A DNA stretch of 64,000 nucleotides from CAWIJJ01 sp963836405 (GTDB taxonomy: Bacteria > Acidobacteriota > Terriglobia > Bryobacterales > Bryobacteraceae), in contig CAWIJL010000012.1 in the NCBI GenBank assembly GCA_963836405.1, positions 1-64,000 of the forward strand. Direction: 5' to 3'. Shown here one piece after another: positions 25,227-35,716 of the stretch (position 1 is its first letter; each line of letters opens with the position of its first letter). The position numbers were made by a program, and so were the translations under genes. The notes below the pieces were generated by a model that was not told the origin of the DNA, made no database searches, and was given only the letters and a program-made list of their open reading frames with translations.

Positions 25227-26510
25227 GCCGCCGGTGTACATGACGTCGAGGATGGAATGGATCACCTCGTCGCCGCCGGTTCCGAAGATGCAGGCGCCGA
25301 GAATGCGTTTGGTATCCGCGTCGACGATGGCCTTCATGAAGCCGAGGGTTTCGCCTTTTTCGACGGCGCGTCCGACGCGGGTCATGGGGCGTTTGGCGAT
25401 GAGGAGGGGTTTGCCGGAGCGGCGGGCTTCGGCCTCGGTCATGCCGGCGCGGCCGAGGGGCGGATCGATGTAGAGGTTGTAGGCGGTGATGCGGTCGCTG
25501 ACGCGGCGCGGATCGCCGTCGAGAAGGTTGGCGGCGACGATTTCGAAATCGTTGTAGGAGGTGTGGGTGAAGCCGCCTTTGCCGTTGCAGTCGCCGAGGG
25601 CCCAGATGCCGGGCACGGTGGTCTGAAGTTGGTCGTCCACCTTGATGTAGCCGCGCTCGTCGGTTTCGATGCCGGCTTTGTCGAGGCCGAGGTCGCCGGT
25701 ATTGGGGCGGCGTCCGACGGCGAGCAGGAGGTGCGATCCGCGGATGGCGGGGGCATCGCCGTCGCAGCCGGTGTAGACCGCGACGCCGCCGCCATCGGGT
25801 TCGACGCGAATGCACTCGGAGTTGAGGCGGACATCGATGTTCTCGGCTTCGAGGATTTCTTTGGCGGTGGCGCCGACCTCTTCGTCCTCGCGGGAGATCA
25901 GGCGGGGGCCCTTTTCGACGATGGTGACCTGGCTGCCGAAGCGGCGAAACATCTGGCCGAACTCGAGGGCGATGTAGCTGCCGCCGACGATGACGAGGTG
26001 GGCGGGCAGGAAATCGACGGCCATCATGGAACTGTTGGTGAGGTAGGGGATGCGGTCGAGGCCGGGGATGGGAGGCGTGGAGGCGCGCCCGCCGACGTTG
26101 ATGAAGATCTGCGGGGCGGAGAGGGTTTCGCCGCCGGCGTGGACCTCGCGGGGGGAGAGGAAGCGGGCGTGGGAGCGGATGACTGTGCCGTTTTCAAGGC
26201 CGTCGAGCATCTTTTCGAGGCCGTGGCGGGAATCGGCGGAGATGGCGTCTTTGCGGGCTTTGACGGCTTTCATGTCAACGGAGACGGGGCCGGGGAGGCG
26301 GAAGCCGAAGTCGGCGGCGCGGCGGGCGAGGTGGATGGCGTAGGCGCTGGCGACCATGGCCTTGGTGGGGATGCAGCCGGTATTGACGCAGGTTCCGCCG
26401 AAGAGTTTACGTTCGATGACGGCGACTTTGCGGCCGGTTTTGGAGAGGCGGGCGGCGAGAGAGGGTCCGGCCTGGCCGGTGCCGATGACGATGGCGTCGT
26501 GGGTGGGCAT
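25137..26510 (-). CDS. MerA/RclA-like FAD pyridine nucleotide-disulfide oxidoreductase
   Basis: 457 residues. The FAD motif is DAIVIGTGQAGPSLAARL. The redox-active disulfide is GGTCVNTGCIPTK (C41, C46). The NAD(P)-binding GGSYIALEFGQMFRRFGSQV follows, then GIWALGDCNG, and the C-terminal catalytic HIHPTVSELVP. It has no N-terminal heavy-metal domain and no C-terminal Cys pair, so a true mercuric reductase is unlikely. RclA-like or other disulfide reductases fit better. It lacks clear evidence of being lipoamide dehydrogenase, though the E1/E2 operon at 2-5.6 kb needs an E3. It lies 54 bp downstream of the GH140-like gene on the same strand. Confidence 0.88.
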   Translation of the reverse strand: MPTHDAIVIGTGQAGPSLAARLSKTGRKVAVIERKLFGGTCVNTGCIPTKAMVASAYAIHLARRAADFGFRLPGPVSVDMKAVKARKDAISADSRHGLEKMLDGLENGTVIRSHARFLSPREVHAGGETLSAPQIFINVGGRASTPPIPGLDRIPYLTNSSMMAVDFLPAHLVIVGGSYIALEFGQMFRRFGSQVTIVEKGPRLISREDEEVGATAKEILEAENIDVRLNSECIRVEPDGGGVAVYTGCDGDAPAIRGSHLLLAVGRRPNTGDLGLDKAGIETDERGYIKVDDQLQTTVPGIWALGDCNGKGGFTHTSYNDFEIVAANLLDGDPRRVSDRITAYNLYIDPPLGRAGMTEAEARRSGKPLLIAKRPMTRVGRAVEKGETLGFMKAIVDADTKRILGACIFGTGGDEVIHSILDVMYTGGPYTVIQRAMHIHPTVSELVPTLLGDLAPA

Positions 26511-26564
26511 GTTGCCAATTTACAGGATGGGAGGCGGGGCGGAGCGGGGGTGGAAACCCGGGTG

Positions 26565-27935
26565 TCAGGGTTTCCGATTTTGTTGTGCGGCATCGTCCAG
26601 GAGGAGCACCCAGTCGTTGCCGGGGCGGGGCGGGCCGGGGGGCGAGAAGCGGCGGGTTCCGCGATTGGCGAAAGTCGCGATTTCGCGGGTGGAACCGTCG
26701 CGGGGGCTGTACCAGCGGGCGCGGACGCGGGTTCCGGCGATTCTTCCAAGACGCAGTTCGAAGGGACTTCCGGTGTAGCTGTAGGCGAACAGGTAATCTT
26801 TGCCGCGGGAGACGGCGATGTGTTCGTAGGCTTTGCGCTGTTCGTTGCCGATGACGGCGTCGGGGTCGGGAACGCGGTCGAAGTAGGGACGGGAGAGGAC
26901 GAGGTCCTTCAGAAAGTGCAACTGTCCGGCGCCGGGATCGTCGATGGCCTCATACCAGTAGTTTTTGACGCCGAAGCCGCCGGGGGCGCCGGGCTTGTGG
27001 AACTGCATGACGGCGTTGTCGCCGTAGGTATGGCCGAAAGCTCCGGAGAGCACGGACCACCAGGCGTAGCGGCGGGCGTCGGCGGCGGTCCAGTAGGGTT
27101 CCTTCGGATCGTGCAGGCCTTGCGGGATGTTCTCGTAGGAAGGCTCGCCGTCGAGCACCGGCTTGGGCGGCTGTTTGGCGAGGTCTTCCTGCACGAAGCG
27201 CCAGTTGTCTTCGCCATAGCGGCGGGGCGAATCGGTGTCCTGATCGTAGCGGCGGTGGCCGGACTGGAACATGTTGAAGTCGAGCCACGGCTGGTCGTGA
27301 AACCAGGTGGAGGACTGCATGCGGCCGAAGGGGTGGAAGGTGGCGAGGTGGTTGGGATCTTCGGCCTTCAGGGTGCGGCCCATGGCGTTCCAGACGGCGG
27401 TCTGCTCGGAGCCGCGGGTGTCGCCGCCGACGACCCAGAAGATATTCGGCCGGTCGCGGTAGCGGCGGGCGAGGAACGTGGAGTACGCGACGACGTTGGA
27501 CTCGTTGAGCTGCCCCTGGCGGGCGAGGTATCCCCAGGCGGGCACGAGGGCCACGTAGATTCCTTTTTCGGCGGCGCGGTCGACGATCCAATCGACGTGA
27601 TCCCAGAAGTCGTCGCCGGGGGTGAGGTTCGGTGTGGCGGGGTTGCCATCGAACAGCGCCGGCACGCCGGAGGGGCTGGCCATGGTGGCGCCCTGGAGCA
27701 CCATGACCTGGATGACGTTGAAACCTTTTTGGCGGCGGTTCTCGAGGTAGCGTTCGGCTTCGGCGCGGTCGAGGCGGGCGAACAGGAGCCAGGCGGTATC
27801 GCCGAGCCAGAAGAAGGGAGTGCCGTCTTCGTGCTGGAGGAAGCGGTGGTTCGGGGAGACCACGATTTTGCCGGTGGGAGGATCCGCGGCGGATGCCATC
27901 AGCGAGGCGAGAAGGAGGGCAGCCAGCAAGCGCAT
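26565..27935 (-). CDS. Secreted DUF4038/GH140-like glycoside hydrolase
   Basis: 456 residues with a signal peptide (MRLLAALLLASLMASAADPP). The DUF4038 barrel begins NHRFLQHEDGTPFFWLGDTA and continues RRQKGFNVIQVMVLQ, WIVDRAAEKGIYVALVPAWG and FWVVGGDTRG. The segment PVLDGEPSYENIP probably supplies the second catalytic acid. A C-terminal small domain (YTGSPFELRLGRIAGTRVRA...WVLLLDDAAQ) resembles the collagen-binding-like domain of this family. GH140 enzymes act on apiose-containing pectin; the substrate here is unproven. It starts 2 nt after the TamB stop, as the fourth gene of an envelope operon. Confidence 0.85.
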   Translation of the reverse strand: MRLLAALLLASLMASAADPPTGKIVVSPNHRFLQHEDGTPFFWLGDTAWLLFARLDRAEAERYLENRRQKGFNVIQVMVLQGATMASPSGVPALFDGNPATPNLTPGDDFWDHVDWIVDRAAEKGIYVALVPAWGYLARQGQLNESNVVAYSTFLARRYRDRPNIFWVVGGDTRGSEQTAVWNAMGRTLKAEDPNHLATFHPFGRMQSSTWFHDQPWLDFNMFQSGHRRYDQDTDSPRRYGEDNWRFVQEDLAKQPPKPVLDGEPSYENIPQGLHDPKEPYWTAADARRYAWWSVLSGAFGHTYGDNAVMQFHKPGAPGGFGVKNYWYEAIDDPGAGQLHFLKDLVLSRPYFDRVPDPDAVIGNEQRKAYEHIAVSRGKDYLFAYSYTGSPFELRLGRIAGTRVRARWYSPRDGSTREIATFANRGTRRFSPPGPPRPGNDWVLLLDDAAQQNRKP

Positions 27936-27937
27936 GG

Positions 27938-30900
27938 TCAGAATCGTCTCTTAAAGAAGAAGTCTAAACCGAACACACCATTCTCTTCACGCAGGGCCAC
28001 GATGGACCACTGCTTGCTCACCGTCCACTCGACGCGGATCACCTGGGGGTTGCTGTTGGTGATGTTGGTGATGTAGGTCATGGTGAGATCCGGGGTGATC
28101 TGCTGTTCGAGGGTGAGGCGGGCCTGGGGATTGCTTTCGACGCCGGGAAGGGTGGGGTCGATGCGCAGCTTATTGACGCCGAAGAAGCGCTGGAGGCGGC
28201 CGGCGACAGGACTGGCGATGGCCTGTCCGAGGAGGGCGGAGGCGCCCATCTGCTGCCAGGATTGAGGCGCGGTGCTCTGCTGGGCGAGCAGGGTCGGATC
28301 GGAGGTGGGGGTGCGGCCGGTGGCGAGCAGCGCGACGATTTCATTGAACTGGAGGGGCGGGTCGGAACGAGGGGTGAGGTTCAGCTTATTGAGCGGGCCG
28401 GTGACGGAGAGTGTGACGTCGATGCCGCGCGCCTTGGTTTCGAGATCGATATCGAGGATCGGCTCCACCTTGAGCGGGTTATAGAAGGCGATGGAGCCCT
28501 GGTTGATGGTGTAGCGGGTGCCGTAGAAGAGCACCTGTCCCTGGGAGATATTGATGCGGCCGACGACGGCTGGATTGCTGGGAGTGCCGCGCAGGTTGAG
28601 GTGAGCCTCCACCTGGATGTCCTGAGTGAGCGAGCTCTGGACTTCGATATCGGGGTCGGTGGTGATCTGGACGTCGAAGTTCAGGCCGCCGAGAAAGCCG
28701 GTGCGGGCGGAGGGAGTGCGGACGGGCTCCGCCGATTTGGCGATGATGGAGCTGAAATCGGATTGCGGGTTGAAGCCGGTGCGGAGGACGGTGACGGTGC
28801 CGGTGAGGGTACTGCGGGCGTTGGTGCCGGTGAGGCGAAGATCGGCGTCGGCGACGGTGCTGACGCCTTCCGGATAACGAACGCGGACGGCATCGGCGCG
28901 GGCCACAAGGCGGACGATGGGAGCGCCGCCGGCGTAGGTGACGAAGCCGCCGAGGGTGATGCGTCCGCCGCCGGTTTCGCCCGAGAAGCTCTGGATGGTG
29001 GCGCGGTCGCCGGTGAAGGCCACGACGCCGTTGGCTTTGGAAATGCCGTTGGGGAAGTCGGTGAGGTTGAACGCGGCGTTCTGGAACTGGACGCGCCCTT
29101 CGATCTGGGGATCGTTGAGTGTGCCCTGCACGCGGGCGATGGCGGTGAGCATGCCGGTGGCGGAGAAGTCGGGGTTTACTTCTTCGAGGATGGAGAGGTC
29201 CACGCGGCCGTTGACGTTCACGTCGGGGCGCTGTTCCTCGAGATTGATTTTGCCGCCGATGGTGATGTCGGTGGCGCGGCCGACGAGGCGAATGCTGTCG
29301 ATGGTGACGACGGAATTGGCGAGCGTGGCGGAGAGGGGGCCGGAGTTACGGAGCGCGATGGTTCCTGGAATGCCTGCGCCGGGGACGAAGCCGATTTCGA
29401 TTTTGGGAACGCGGAGTTGGGCCTTGATGGCCTCGGGCTTGAGGGCCGGCCCGTCCAGTCGCAGTTCGCCTTCGGCGGAGCCGGAGAGCCGTTCGGCGGT
29501 GGCGGGCGCGAACCAGGCGTGCAACCCGGAAAAATCGAGGCGTGAAAAAGTGACGGTGGCGGTTCCGGGGTAGTCGCCTTCGAGGCGCCATTCGCCGTTG
29601 CCGCGCAGCAGGGAGTTGGCGAAATCGGCGTCGAGGTGGGCGCGGAGCAGCCTGCCCTCGGACTGCGCGGTGAGGTGGGCGTCGCCGAGCGCCTGTCCGG
29701 TGAGCTGGAGGCTGCGGGCCATGAGGTCGGCGTGCAGGTCATCGAGGCGGACGGTGGAGCCGGCGATCTCGAGTTCGCCGCTGGCGGTGATTTGGGCCGT
29801 GCCGCGCACATCGGGGCGCTGCTTCCGCACGAGCTCGATCTGGTCGAGCGGCATGGCATCGGTGGTCACCTGAAAGCGCAGGCGTCCGGTATCGAAGCGT
29901 GCGGGGGAGTGGGTGTAGGAGGCGCTGAGGCGGGCGTGTTTGGAACCGGCGACGAGCTCTCCGCCGGTGAGGGCGAGGTTATCGACGGCGTAGGTGGCGT
30001 GGGCGGTGAAGCGGTCGAAGGGTTCGCCGCGGATGCGACCTTTGACGAGTTCGACGGCGGCGGTGAGCATGGGCTTGCCGATGGTGCCGGAAAACTGTCC
30101 GGTAGCGGAAGCAGTGCCGGTCAGGGGAAGCTCGCCGGTATTGAGAATGGCGGCGAGCTCGCTGACGGGAGCGTTTCGGATGCTGCCGTTGCCGAAGATC
30201 TCGCTGGCGTCGGAGGGCTTCCATTTGTCGAGCGCGACGACGCCTTGAAACTGAGCGCGCACGGCGCCGCGGGCGGCGGTGCCGTTATGCACGCGGACGG
30301 AGTCGGGGGCGGCGCCGACGTCGCCGGTGAAAGAATCGACGGGTTTGCCGGAGACGGTGAAGCTGCTTGCCTGGAGGCGGCCTTCGATGGAGGGAATTTC
30401 GAGATTACCGCTGACGGTGCCATCGAAGACGGCGGTGCCGCGGTCGAGCTTAACGGGGAAGGCGGCGGGATCTTCGCCGAGGGCGGGAAGGACGTCGGCG
30501 AGGTCGCGAGTTTCGAAATGGACGCGGAGCTCGCGGCCGATCACGCCGGAGAAATCGGCGCGGGAAGCGGGGAGAGTGACGCTGGAGCGGCCGAGGTCGA
30601 GGGTGCGGTCGCGCTGCACCCAGGTGGCGTTAATTTGGCCGTGGACGGGAGCGCTATCGGGCGCGGGGTTAATTGCGAGCTCCGCGGAAATGCGTAGCTC
30701 TTCTTTGCGGCGAAGGGAGCCTTCGAGCTGCACGGGACCGGAAGCGGAGGCGTCCCACGGCAGAGGCTGTTTGCTGTAGAGGGCGACGGTGCGGCGTCCC
30801 TGGGCGCCGGCGATCTCGCCTTTCACGGCGTAGCGGTCCAGGTTGCGGAGGGTCGCGGCGCCATGAAAGCTACCGCCGAGAGCGGAAACGGCAACGCCGT

Positions 30901-32038
30901 CGAAATCCAAGTTGCGGCCGCGCACGACGATTTGCGAAATGCGACCTTCAAACGGGCTGGAGGAGCAATTCCAGACGGTGTTTGGACGGCACGGGCCGGG
31001 GCCGCCGAAGGAGCCGGAAAGGCGCGCGCCATCGAGCACGACGCGTTCGGGACGGAACTGGAACGGCCCGGCGAGATTGCCGCGAATGCGGGCGGTGGAA
31101 TCGCGGTAGAGGATGGAGGTGGCGCGCATGACGCCGGTCGAGGTGAGGTCGTTGCCGCCGGCCCAATGCGCGTCGCCGGCCACCTGGGCGGTTCCGGATT
31201 CGAGGCCGTTGAGGCGGAGGATGCGGGCGAGGTCGGCAAGGGAGACGGTGGATTCATAGCGGAGGGTGGCGTGGGGCGAGGCGAGGTCGTCGAGCGTGCC
31301 GGAGAAGTTGAATTGGGAATCGCCGGTAGCGAGTTTGCCGGAGTTCACGCCGATGCGATTGCGCTCGAGCTCCACGGCGAGGTTGACGGCGACGGGAATG
31401 GGGGAGTAATCGGGCAGGTGCACGTCGAGCGGCTGGATGGAGATGTCGCCGGTGTAGCGGGGCACGGCGGCATCGTACGTGAGGCGGGCATGAAGGTTGC
31501 GGCCGCGGGCATCGAAGGGGGTGGGGCCGCGGCCCTCGATTTCGACGAGGCCGTTTTCGAGAACGAACTGTCCCACGGCGAGGTTGAGGATGGTCTCGAC
31601 CGGGTTGCGTTGGTCAGGCGCTTTGATGCGGGGCTCGGGAACGTTGGTGCGGCCGCCTTCGCCGAGGATCAGGTAGACGCGCGGATCGTGAACTTCGAGC
31701 GATGCGATATCGACGTCGCGCCGGAGCATGGAAACGATCTTCAAGCCGACGGTGACGGACGAAGCGCGGAAGAGGGGCGGCCGGTCGGCGGGCTCGGTGC
31801 CGTGCAGGGTGAAAGCGGAGACGCGGGCGCGGAGGGTGGTCCAATCGAAGCGGAAGGAGCCGATGGCGGCGCGGCCGCCGGTGGCGGTTTCGATGACGTC
31901 CACCAGTTTGTCGCGAACGCGGTCGCGGAACCATTGGCTGCGGAGCACGAGCAGCAGATTGACGGCCGCGAGGAGCAGGAGCAGCGCCGCGGCGATGGCG
32001 AGGCGGCGGAAGCGGATACGGATGCGCGGGAGCCTCAC
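27938..32038 (-). CDS. tamB: TamB/DUF490-family intermembrane lipid-transport/translocation protein
   Basis: 1366 residues, intact. One N-terminal membrane anchor (RRLAIAAALLLLLAAVNLLL) is followed by a long AsmA-like beta-rich body of repeated strands. The conserved C-terminal TamB/DUF490 domain follows: PAVVGRINISQGQVLFYGTR, NQGSIAFYNPLKVEPILDID, LTPRSDPPLQFNEIVALLAT, and a barrel-like end (LDFFFKRRF). TamB spans the periplasm and works with an Omp85 protein in outer-membrane biogenesis or lipid transfer. The GTG start overlaps the SurA-like stop (GTGA), and the Omp85 gene is two genes upstream. The C-terminal 'ISQGQV' motif is well preserved. Confidence 0.9.
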   Translation of the reverse strand: MRLPRIRIRFRRLAIAAALLLLLAAVNLLLVLRSQWFRDRVRDKLVDVIETATGGRAAIGSFRFDWTTLRARVSAFTLHGTEPADRPPLFRASSVTVGLKIVSMLRRDVDIASLEVHDPRVYLILGEGGRTNVPEPRIKAPDQRNPVETILNLAVGQFVLENGLVEIEGRGPTPFDARGRNLHARLTYDAAVPRYTGDISIQPLDVHLPDYSPIPVAVNLAVELERNRIGVNSGKLATGDSQFNFSGTLDDLASPHATLRYESTVSLADLARILRLNGLESGTAQVAGDAHWAGGNDLTSTGVMRATSILYRDSTARIRGNLAGPFQFRPERVVLDGARLSGSFGGPGPCRPNTVWNCSSSPFEGRISQIVVRGRNLDFDGVAVSALGGSFHGAATLRNLDRYAVKGEIAGAQGRRTVALYSKQPLPWDASASGPVQLEGSLRRKEELRISAELAINPAPDSAPVHGQINATWVQRDRTLDLGRSSVTLPASRADFSGVIGRELRVHFETRDLADVLPALGEDPAAFPVKLDRGTAVFDGTVSGNLEIPSIEGRLQASSFTVSGKPVDSFTGDVGAAPDSVRVHNGTAARGAVRAQFQGVVALDKWKPSDASEIFGNGSIRNAPVSELAAILNTGELPLTGTASATGQFSGTIGKPMLTAAVELVKGRIRGEPFDRFTAHATYAVDNLALTGGELVAGSKHARLSASYTHSPARFDTGRLRFQVTTDAMPLDQIELVRKQRPDVRGTAQITASGELEIAGSTVRLDDLHADLMARSLQLTGQALGDAHLTAQSEGRLLRAHLDADFANSLLRGNGEWRLEGDYPGTATVTFSRLDFSGLHAWFAPATAERLSGSAEGELRLDGPALKPEAIKAQLRVPKIEIGFVPGAGIPGTIALRNSGPLSATLANSVVTIDSIRLVGRATDITIGGKINLEEQRPDVNVNGRVDLSILEEVNPDFSATGMLTAIARVQGTLNDPQIEGRVQFQNAAFNLTDFPNGISKANGVVAFTGDRATIQSFSGETGGGRITLGGFVTYAGGAPIVRLVARADAVRVRYPEGVSTVADADLRLTGTNARSTLTGTVTVLRTGFNPQSDFSSIIAKSAEPVRTPSARTGFLGGLNFDVQITTDPDIEVQSSLTQDIQVEAHLNLRGTPSNPAVVGRINISQGQVLFYGTRYTINQGSIAFYNPLKVEPILDIDLETKARGIDVTLSVTGPLNKLNLTPRSDPPLQFNEIVALLATGRTPTSDPTLLAQQSTAPQSWQQMGASALLGQAIASPVAGRLQRFFGVNKLRIDPTLPGVESNPQARLTLEQQITPDLTMTYITNITNSNPQVIRVEWTVSKQWSIVALREENGVFGLDFFFKRRF

Positions 32039-32691
32039 CGGAGGGCCTCCGAGTGGTAGACGATGTCGGTCCGGCGGCGGGCTTCCTGGAGCCAGCGAGT
32101 AGTTTCTTCGTCCACCATTTTGCCCGCCAGGGTTCCTTCGATCTGGTCGCGGTAGTCTTCCAGGTTCACCTCCGCGCCGGGTTTGGCGGTGCGCGCCGCC
32201 GGCCCCACCACCTTATCAAAATAGTCCTGAATCTCCTGAGCGCCGACTTGGACGCCGGGGCGGAAGCGGACGTCGAGAAAGAGCAGCAGGGCGCGCTGCC
32301 AGAGGAGGGCATCGCGCAGGTCCTGTTCGGTAATGCCGGCGGCGGCGAGCGCGGCGGAGTATTCGCTGTCGGATTGAAAGCGCTCTTTGCGGAACTGGGC
32401 GAGGAGGGGCTCGACCTGAGACGGCTGGGGAGTGGGATAGCGGGTATTCTCCATTTCGCCGCGGATGAGTTTCTGATCCACCATGCGTTCGGCCGCGGCG
32501 CGTTTGCCTTCGGGGCTGAAATCGGGTTCAGTTCCGTTGAGGAAGGCCGAGACGCGGATTTCGCGGTCGAGCTCGCTGGTGGTGATGACGCCGCTGCCGA
32601 CGGAAACGGCGATGCGGTCGATGATCTCGGCCTGCGCCGCCAGGGCGGTAAGGAGGAGCAGCGCGCAATGGATGGAGCGGGTCCCGGTCAA
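32035..32691 (-). CDS. SurA N-domain-like periplasmic chaperone without PPIase domain
   Basis: 218 residues with a signal peptide (ALLLLTALAAQAEIIDRIAV). The segment IIDRIAVSVGSGVITTSELD is the SurA N-terminal strand/helix. Helical chaperone segments follow (RAAAERMVDQKLIRGEM, QVEPLLAQFRKERFQSDSEY). The PpiC rotamase domains of SurA are missing, so it is chaperone-only. It overlaps the Omp85 gene by 4 nt (ATGA) and tamB by 4 nt, so it probably escorts the barrel protein made just before it. Confidence 0.8.
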   Translation of the reverse strand: MTGTRSIHCALLLLTALAAQAEIIDRIAVSVGSGVITTSELDREIRVSAFLNGTEPDFSPEGKRAAAERMVDQKLIRGEMENTRYPTPQPSQVEPLLAQFRKERFQSDSEYSAALAAAGITEQDLRDALLWQRALLLFLDVRFRPGVQVGAQEIQDYFDKVVGPAARTAKPGAEVNLEDYRDQIEGTLAGKMVDEETTRWLQEARRRTDIVYHSEALR

Positions 32692-35673
32692 AACGTTTGT
32701 CCTATGGAAAAGAAGAAGGAAAAATGGCTGACCTGGCGCTGCTCGCAGAGGCTGGGCGTGCCGTTCGACGGGGAGCAGGGGTTGACTCCGGCGTTGACGA
32801 GATCCTGCTGGCTGCCGTTGAAGCCGAAATATCTGGGCGGGTTGATGGTGTACCCCAAGTCGACACGGAGCGGTCCGATGGGTGTGCGGTAGCGCAGGCC
32901 GAAGCCCACGTTGTGCACCATGTAGTCGAAATCCTGGAGCCCCCGCTGGTGGAAGCGGACGGAGAAGTTGGCGAGGCTGCTGTAGATATTACCGGTATCG
33001 TGGTAGGCCACGCCGCCGATGTCTTCTCCGATCAGGGGAAAGCGCAGCTCGGTCTGGTTGAAGAGGAGGGCGGTGCCGCCGAGCGGAAACCCGGTTGAGG
33101 TATCGCGGGGGCCGGCCTGGTTCTGGGGGAAGCCGCGGTGGGAGGTGCCGCCGCCGCCGAAGAAATGCTCGGCGAGGGGGATGGCGTCGAAGGGGTCGAG
33201 CGAAGTGCGGAAGGCGTAGAGGTTGCCGAATTCGGTGCTGCGCGCGAGCACGAGGCGGGGTCCGACGGGATGGTAGCTGGCGTTGCGCGCGAGGAAGCGG
33301 GCGAAGCTGGGCTGCGATCCGAAGACGCGGTCGGCGACACCGACATCGAGGGTATTGTAGATGCCTTTGCGGGGATCGAGGGGGTCGTCGCGGCGGTCCT
33401 GCACCACATTGAGGGACGTAATGCCCACGCGAACGGGTTGCGAGAGTTGCGGAATGAGGAAGGGGGTGACCTTGAGGTCGCTGACGCCGACGCGACGGTA
33501 GGCATAGCGATAGAAGAGGCTGGTGGCTTTGGTGAGCCGCTGGTTCACCTGGACGGAGGCTTCCTGGCGGCGGAAGTTGAAAGTGCGGACGTCGCGGGAA
33601 GCCTCATAGAGGGCGGTGAGGGAGACGGTGAGGTTCTCATTCTGGCGGAAGCGGGGCCAGTTGTAATTGAGCAGGCCGCGCTGGTTGAAGCTTGAAAAGC
33701 GGGTGCGGAGGCTGAGGGCGTGGCCGAGTCCCCAGAGGTTATTGCGGGAGACGTCGATGGAGACGCGGGGGGAGAAGCCGGTAGCGCCGCCGGGCGATTC
33801 GAAGCAGGCCTGGCAGCCGCCGATGCGGCCGAGTTCGGCGCCGAATCCGACGGCGAGCGAATAACGGCTGGCTTCGTTCACGTTGTAGAGGACGTACTTG
33901 CGATCGGTGTCGCCCTCGGAATTCTCGATGGCGGTATCGACGCGGGCGAACATGCCGAGACCGTAGAGGCGGCGCTGGATTTCGGTGACCTGGGTGGGGG
34001 AGAGGGGGTCGCCGGGATTGAGGGTGATGACACGATCGATGAGCTGGGTGCGGGTGACGCGGTTGCCGCTGATGAGGACCTGGCGGACGAACTGCTGGCG
34101 GCCCTCGCTGATGACGAAGCGGAGGTCCACGCGATTGGGCTCGGCGGCGGGGCGGAAGCTCCACTCAAAGGTGGCGTCAGGGAAGCCTCGCTCGAAGTAT
34201 TGGGCGAGGATGGTGTCGCGATCCACGGCGACGTTGAACTCGCTGAAGGGCTGGCCGGCAACGGAGCTGAGGCGTCCGAGAATGTCCTGTTCGTCGAGGC
34301 TCTTGATGCCGTCCACGGTGAGCGCGTCGACGAAATATTGCGGACCTTCCTTGATGGTGAGGAAGACGGCCAGATTGCCGCTCTTGCCGCCGTAATCGTC
34401 CTGGGCGCGGTCGGTCACCTCGACGTCGCGAAAGCCGTTGGATTGGTACAGGCTGACGATGGCATCCTTGTCGCGGCGGAGGAGGCTGCCGCTGTAGCGG
34501 CCGTGGGGGAACTGGAGCAGGGAGGAGGTGCGCAGGTACATGCGCTCACGGATGGCTTGGGTGGAGAAGTAACTGTTGCCGAGGATTTCGATGTGGACGA
34601 GGTCGTGGCGCTTGCCGGTGTTGATGAGGTAGTCGATGGTGGCCTTGTCGTTAATGACGGCCTGTTCCTTGAACTCGACTTCGGCGTCGAAGTAGCCGCG
34701 GGACTGGAAGTAGTCGCGGAGATTGCGGGCGCCTTCGACGAGCAGGTCGTGATCGACGGCGTGCTCTTCGTAGATGGGGATGTACCGGCGGAGGCGGCTT
34801 TGCGAGACGTCGGCGCCAATGGTGCCGGACTTCGATGCGCGGGCCGGCATCGATGCGGAGGGTGGGGATGGCCTTGTTGGACGGTTCGTCGTAGCGAATG
34901 GAATCCAGGGTGACCTTGGCCTCCAGGCGGTTTTCGCGCTGGTAGAGGAGGCGGACGCCCTCGAGGGCCTGGCGCACGCGGGTCTGGGTCATGGGCTTCC
35001 AGGTATGAACGATCCAACGGCGGAATTTGGTGGCGGAGAGGATGCGGCCGGCGTCGAGCTTGAGGTCGCCGGTGAGCACGGGCATGCCGAAGACGGCGCG
35101 GCGGCCGGAGTCCACTTCGAAGCGGATATTCACCAACTGATGGGCGCGGGAGGTTTCCCAATCGAAGACCGGGCGGAGGCGGCTGCGGAAGAGGCCGTTG
35201 CTTTCGAGGAGGCGCCGCTGATTATCGACGGCGTGGACCATCAGGTCGTCGGTGTAGCGCTGGCCGAGGTTGAGGCCGCTGGAGTTTTCGAGCTGTCCGG
35301 GGCTGGGCGGGCTGGAGATATCGCCGAGGGCGGTGACATCGCCGACGAACCAGCTTGCTTCGGTGATGAAGACGATGGCGACGCCGTCGCGATAGGGCCG
35401 GGCATCCACCTGCATGTCGGCGTAGCGGCCGGTGGCGAAGAGCCGTTCGATGCTGTCGCGCACGGTGCTCATGCGGAGGGGCTCGTTCATCTGGAGGGGG
35501 AGAATCTGGTGGAGCTCGGCGGCTTCGAGGGGCTGGCTCCGGGGATCGAACTGGATGTTGCGAACCGGCAACCCCTCGAATTTGGAGGACTGGGCGCGCA
35601 ACACGGTTCCCTGCGCAACCGCCATCAGGACCAGGGCACAAAAAGAGACGGACAGGCGGCGCACTCTGTTCAT
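32688..35673 (-). CDS. Omp85-family outer membrane protein (TamA/BamA-like), one frameshift
   Basis: About 994 residues when read across a one-base insertion near 34837; deleting one C of a CC pair gives IEVGTIGADVSQSRLRR. A signal peptide (VSFCALVLMAVAQGTVLRAQ) is followed by a series of POTRA domains to about residue 600 (for example PVRNIQFDPRSQPLEAAEL, VHIEILGNSYFSTQAIRERM, RQQFVRQVLISGNRVTRTQL). The C-terminal 16-strand barrel contains the loop-6 motif GGGGTSHRGFPQNQAGPRD and the final aromatic FSFFFSIGQTF recognised by BAM. It inserts or assembles outer-membrane proteins; adjacency to TamB suggests the TamA role. It is first in the operon and diverges from the ThiF/MoeB gene. Confidence 0.9.
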
Positions 35674-35716
35674 GATAGCGTAAGTCCTTCATAGCAAGTT
35701 TGTTACCATCGGAACA

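Noticed and set aside
25137..26510. Calling the flavoprotein mercuric reductase
   Set aside because: The N-terminal metal domain and the C-terminal cysteine pair of MerA are missing, and no merR/merT/merP is nearby.
25191..28076. A 961-residue plus-strand reading frame
   Set aside because: It is antisense to the flavoprotein, glycosidase and the end of tamB, has a monotonous Gly/Ala/Val/Glu/Asp composition and no domains. It arises from the strong third-position GC bias of the true genes.
29636..32059. Long plus-strand frames antisense to tamB
   Set aside because: Low-complexity Gly/Glu/Ala-rich products without any motif, against a clear TamB on the minus strand.
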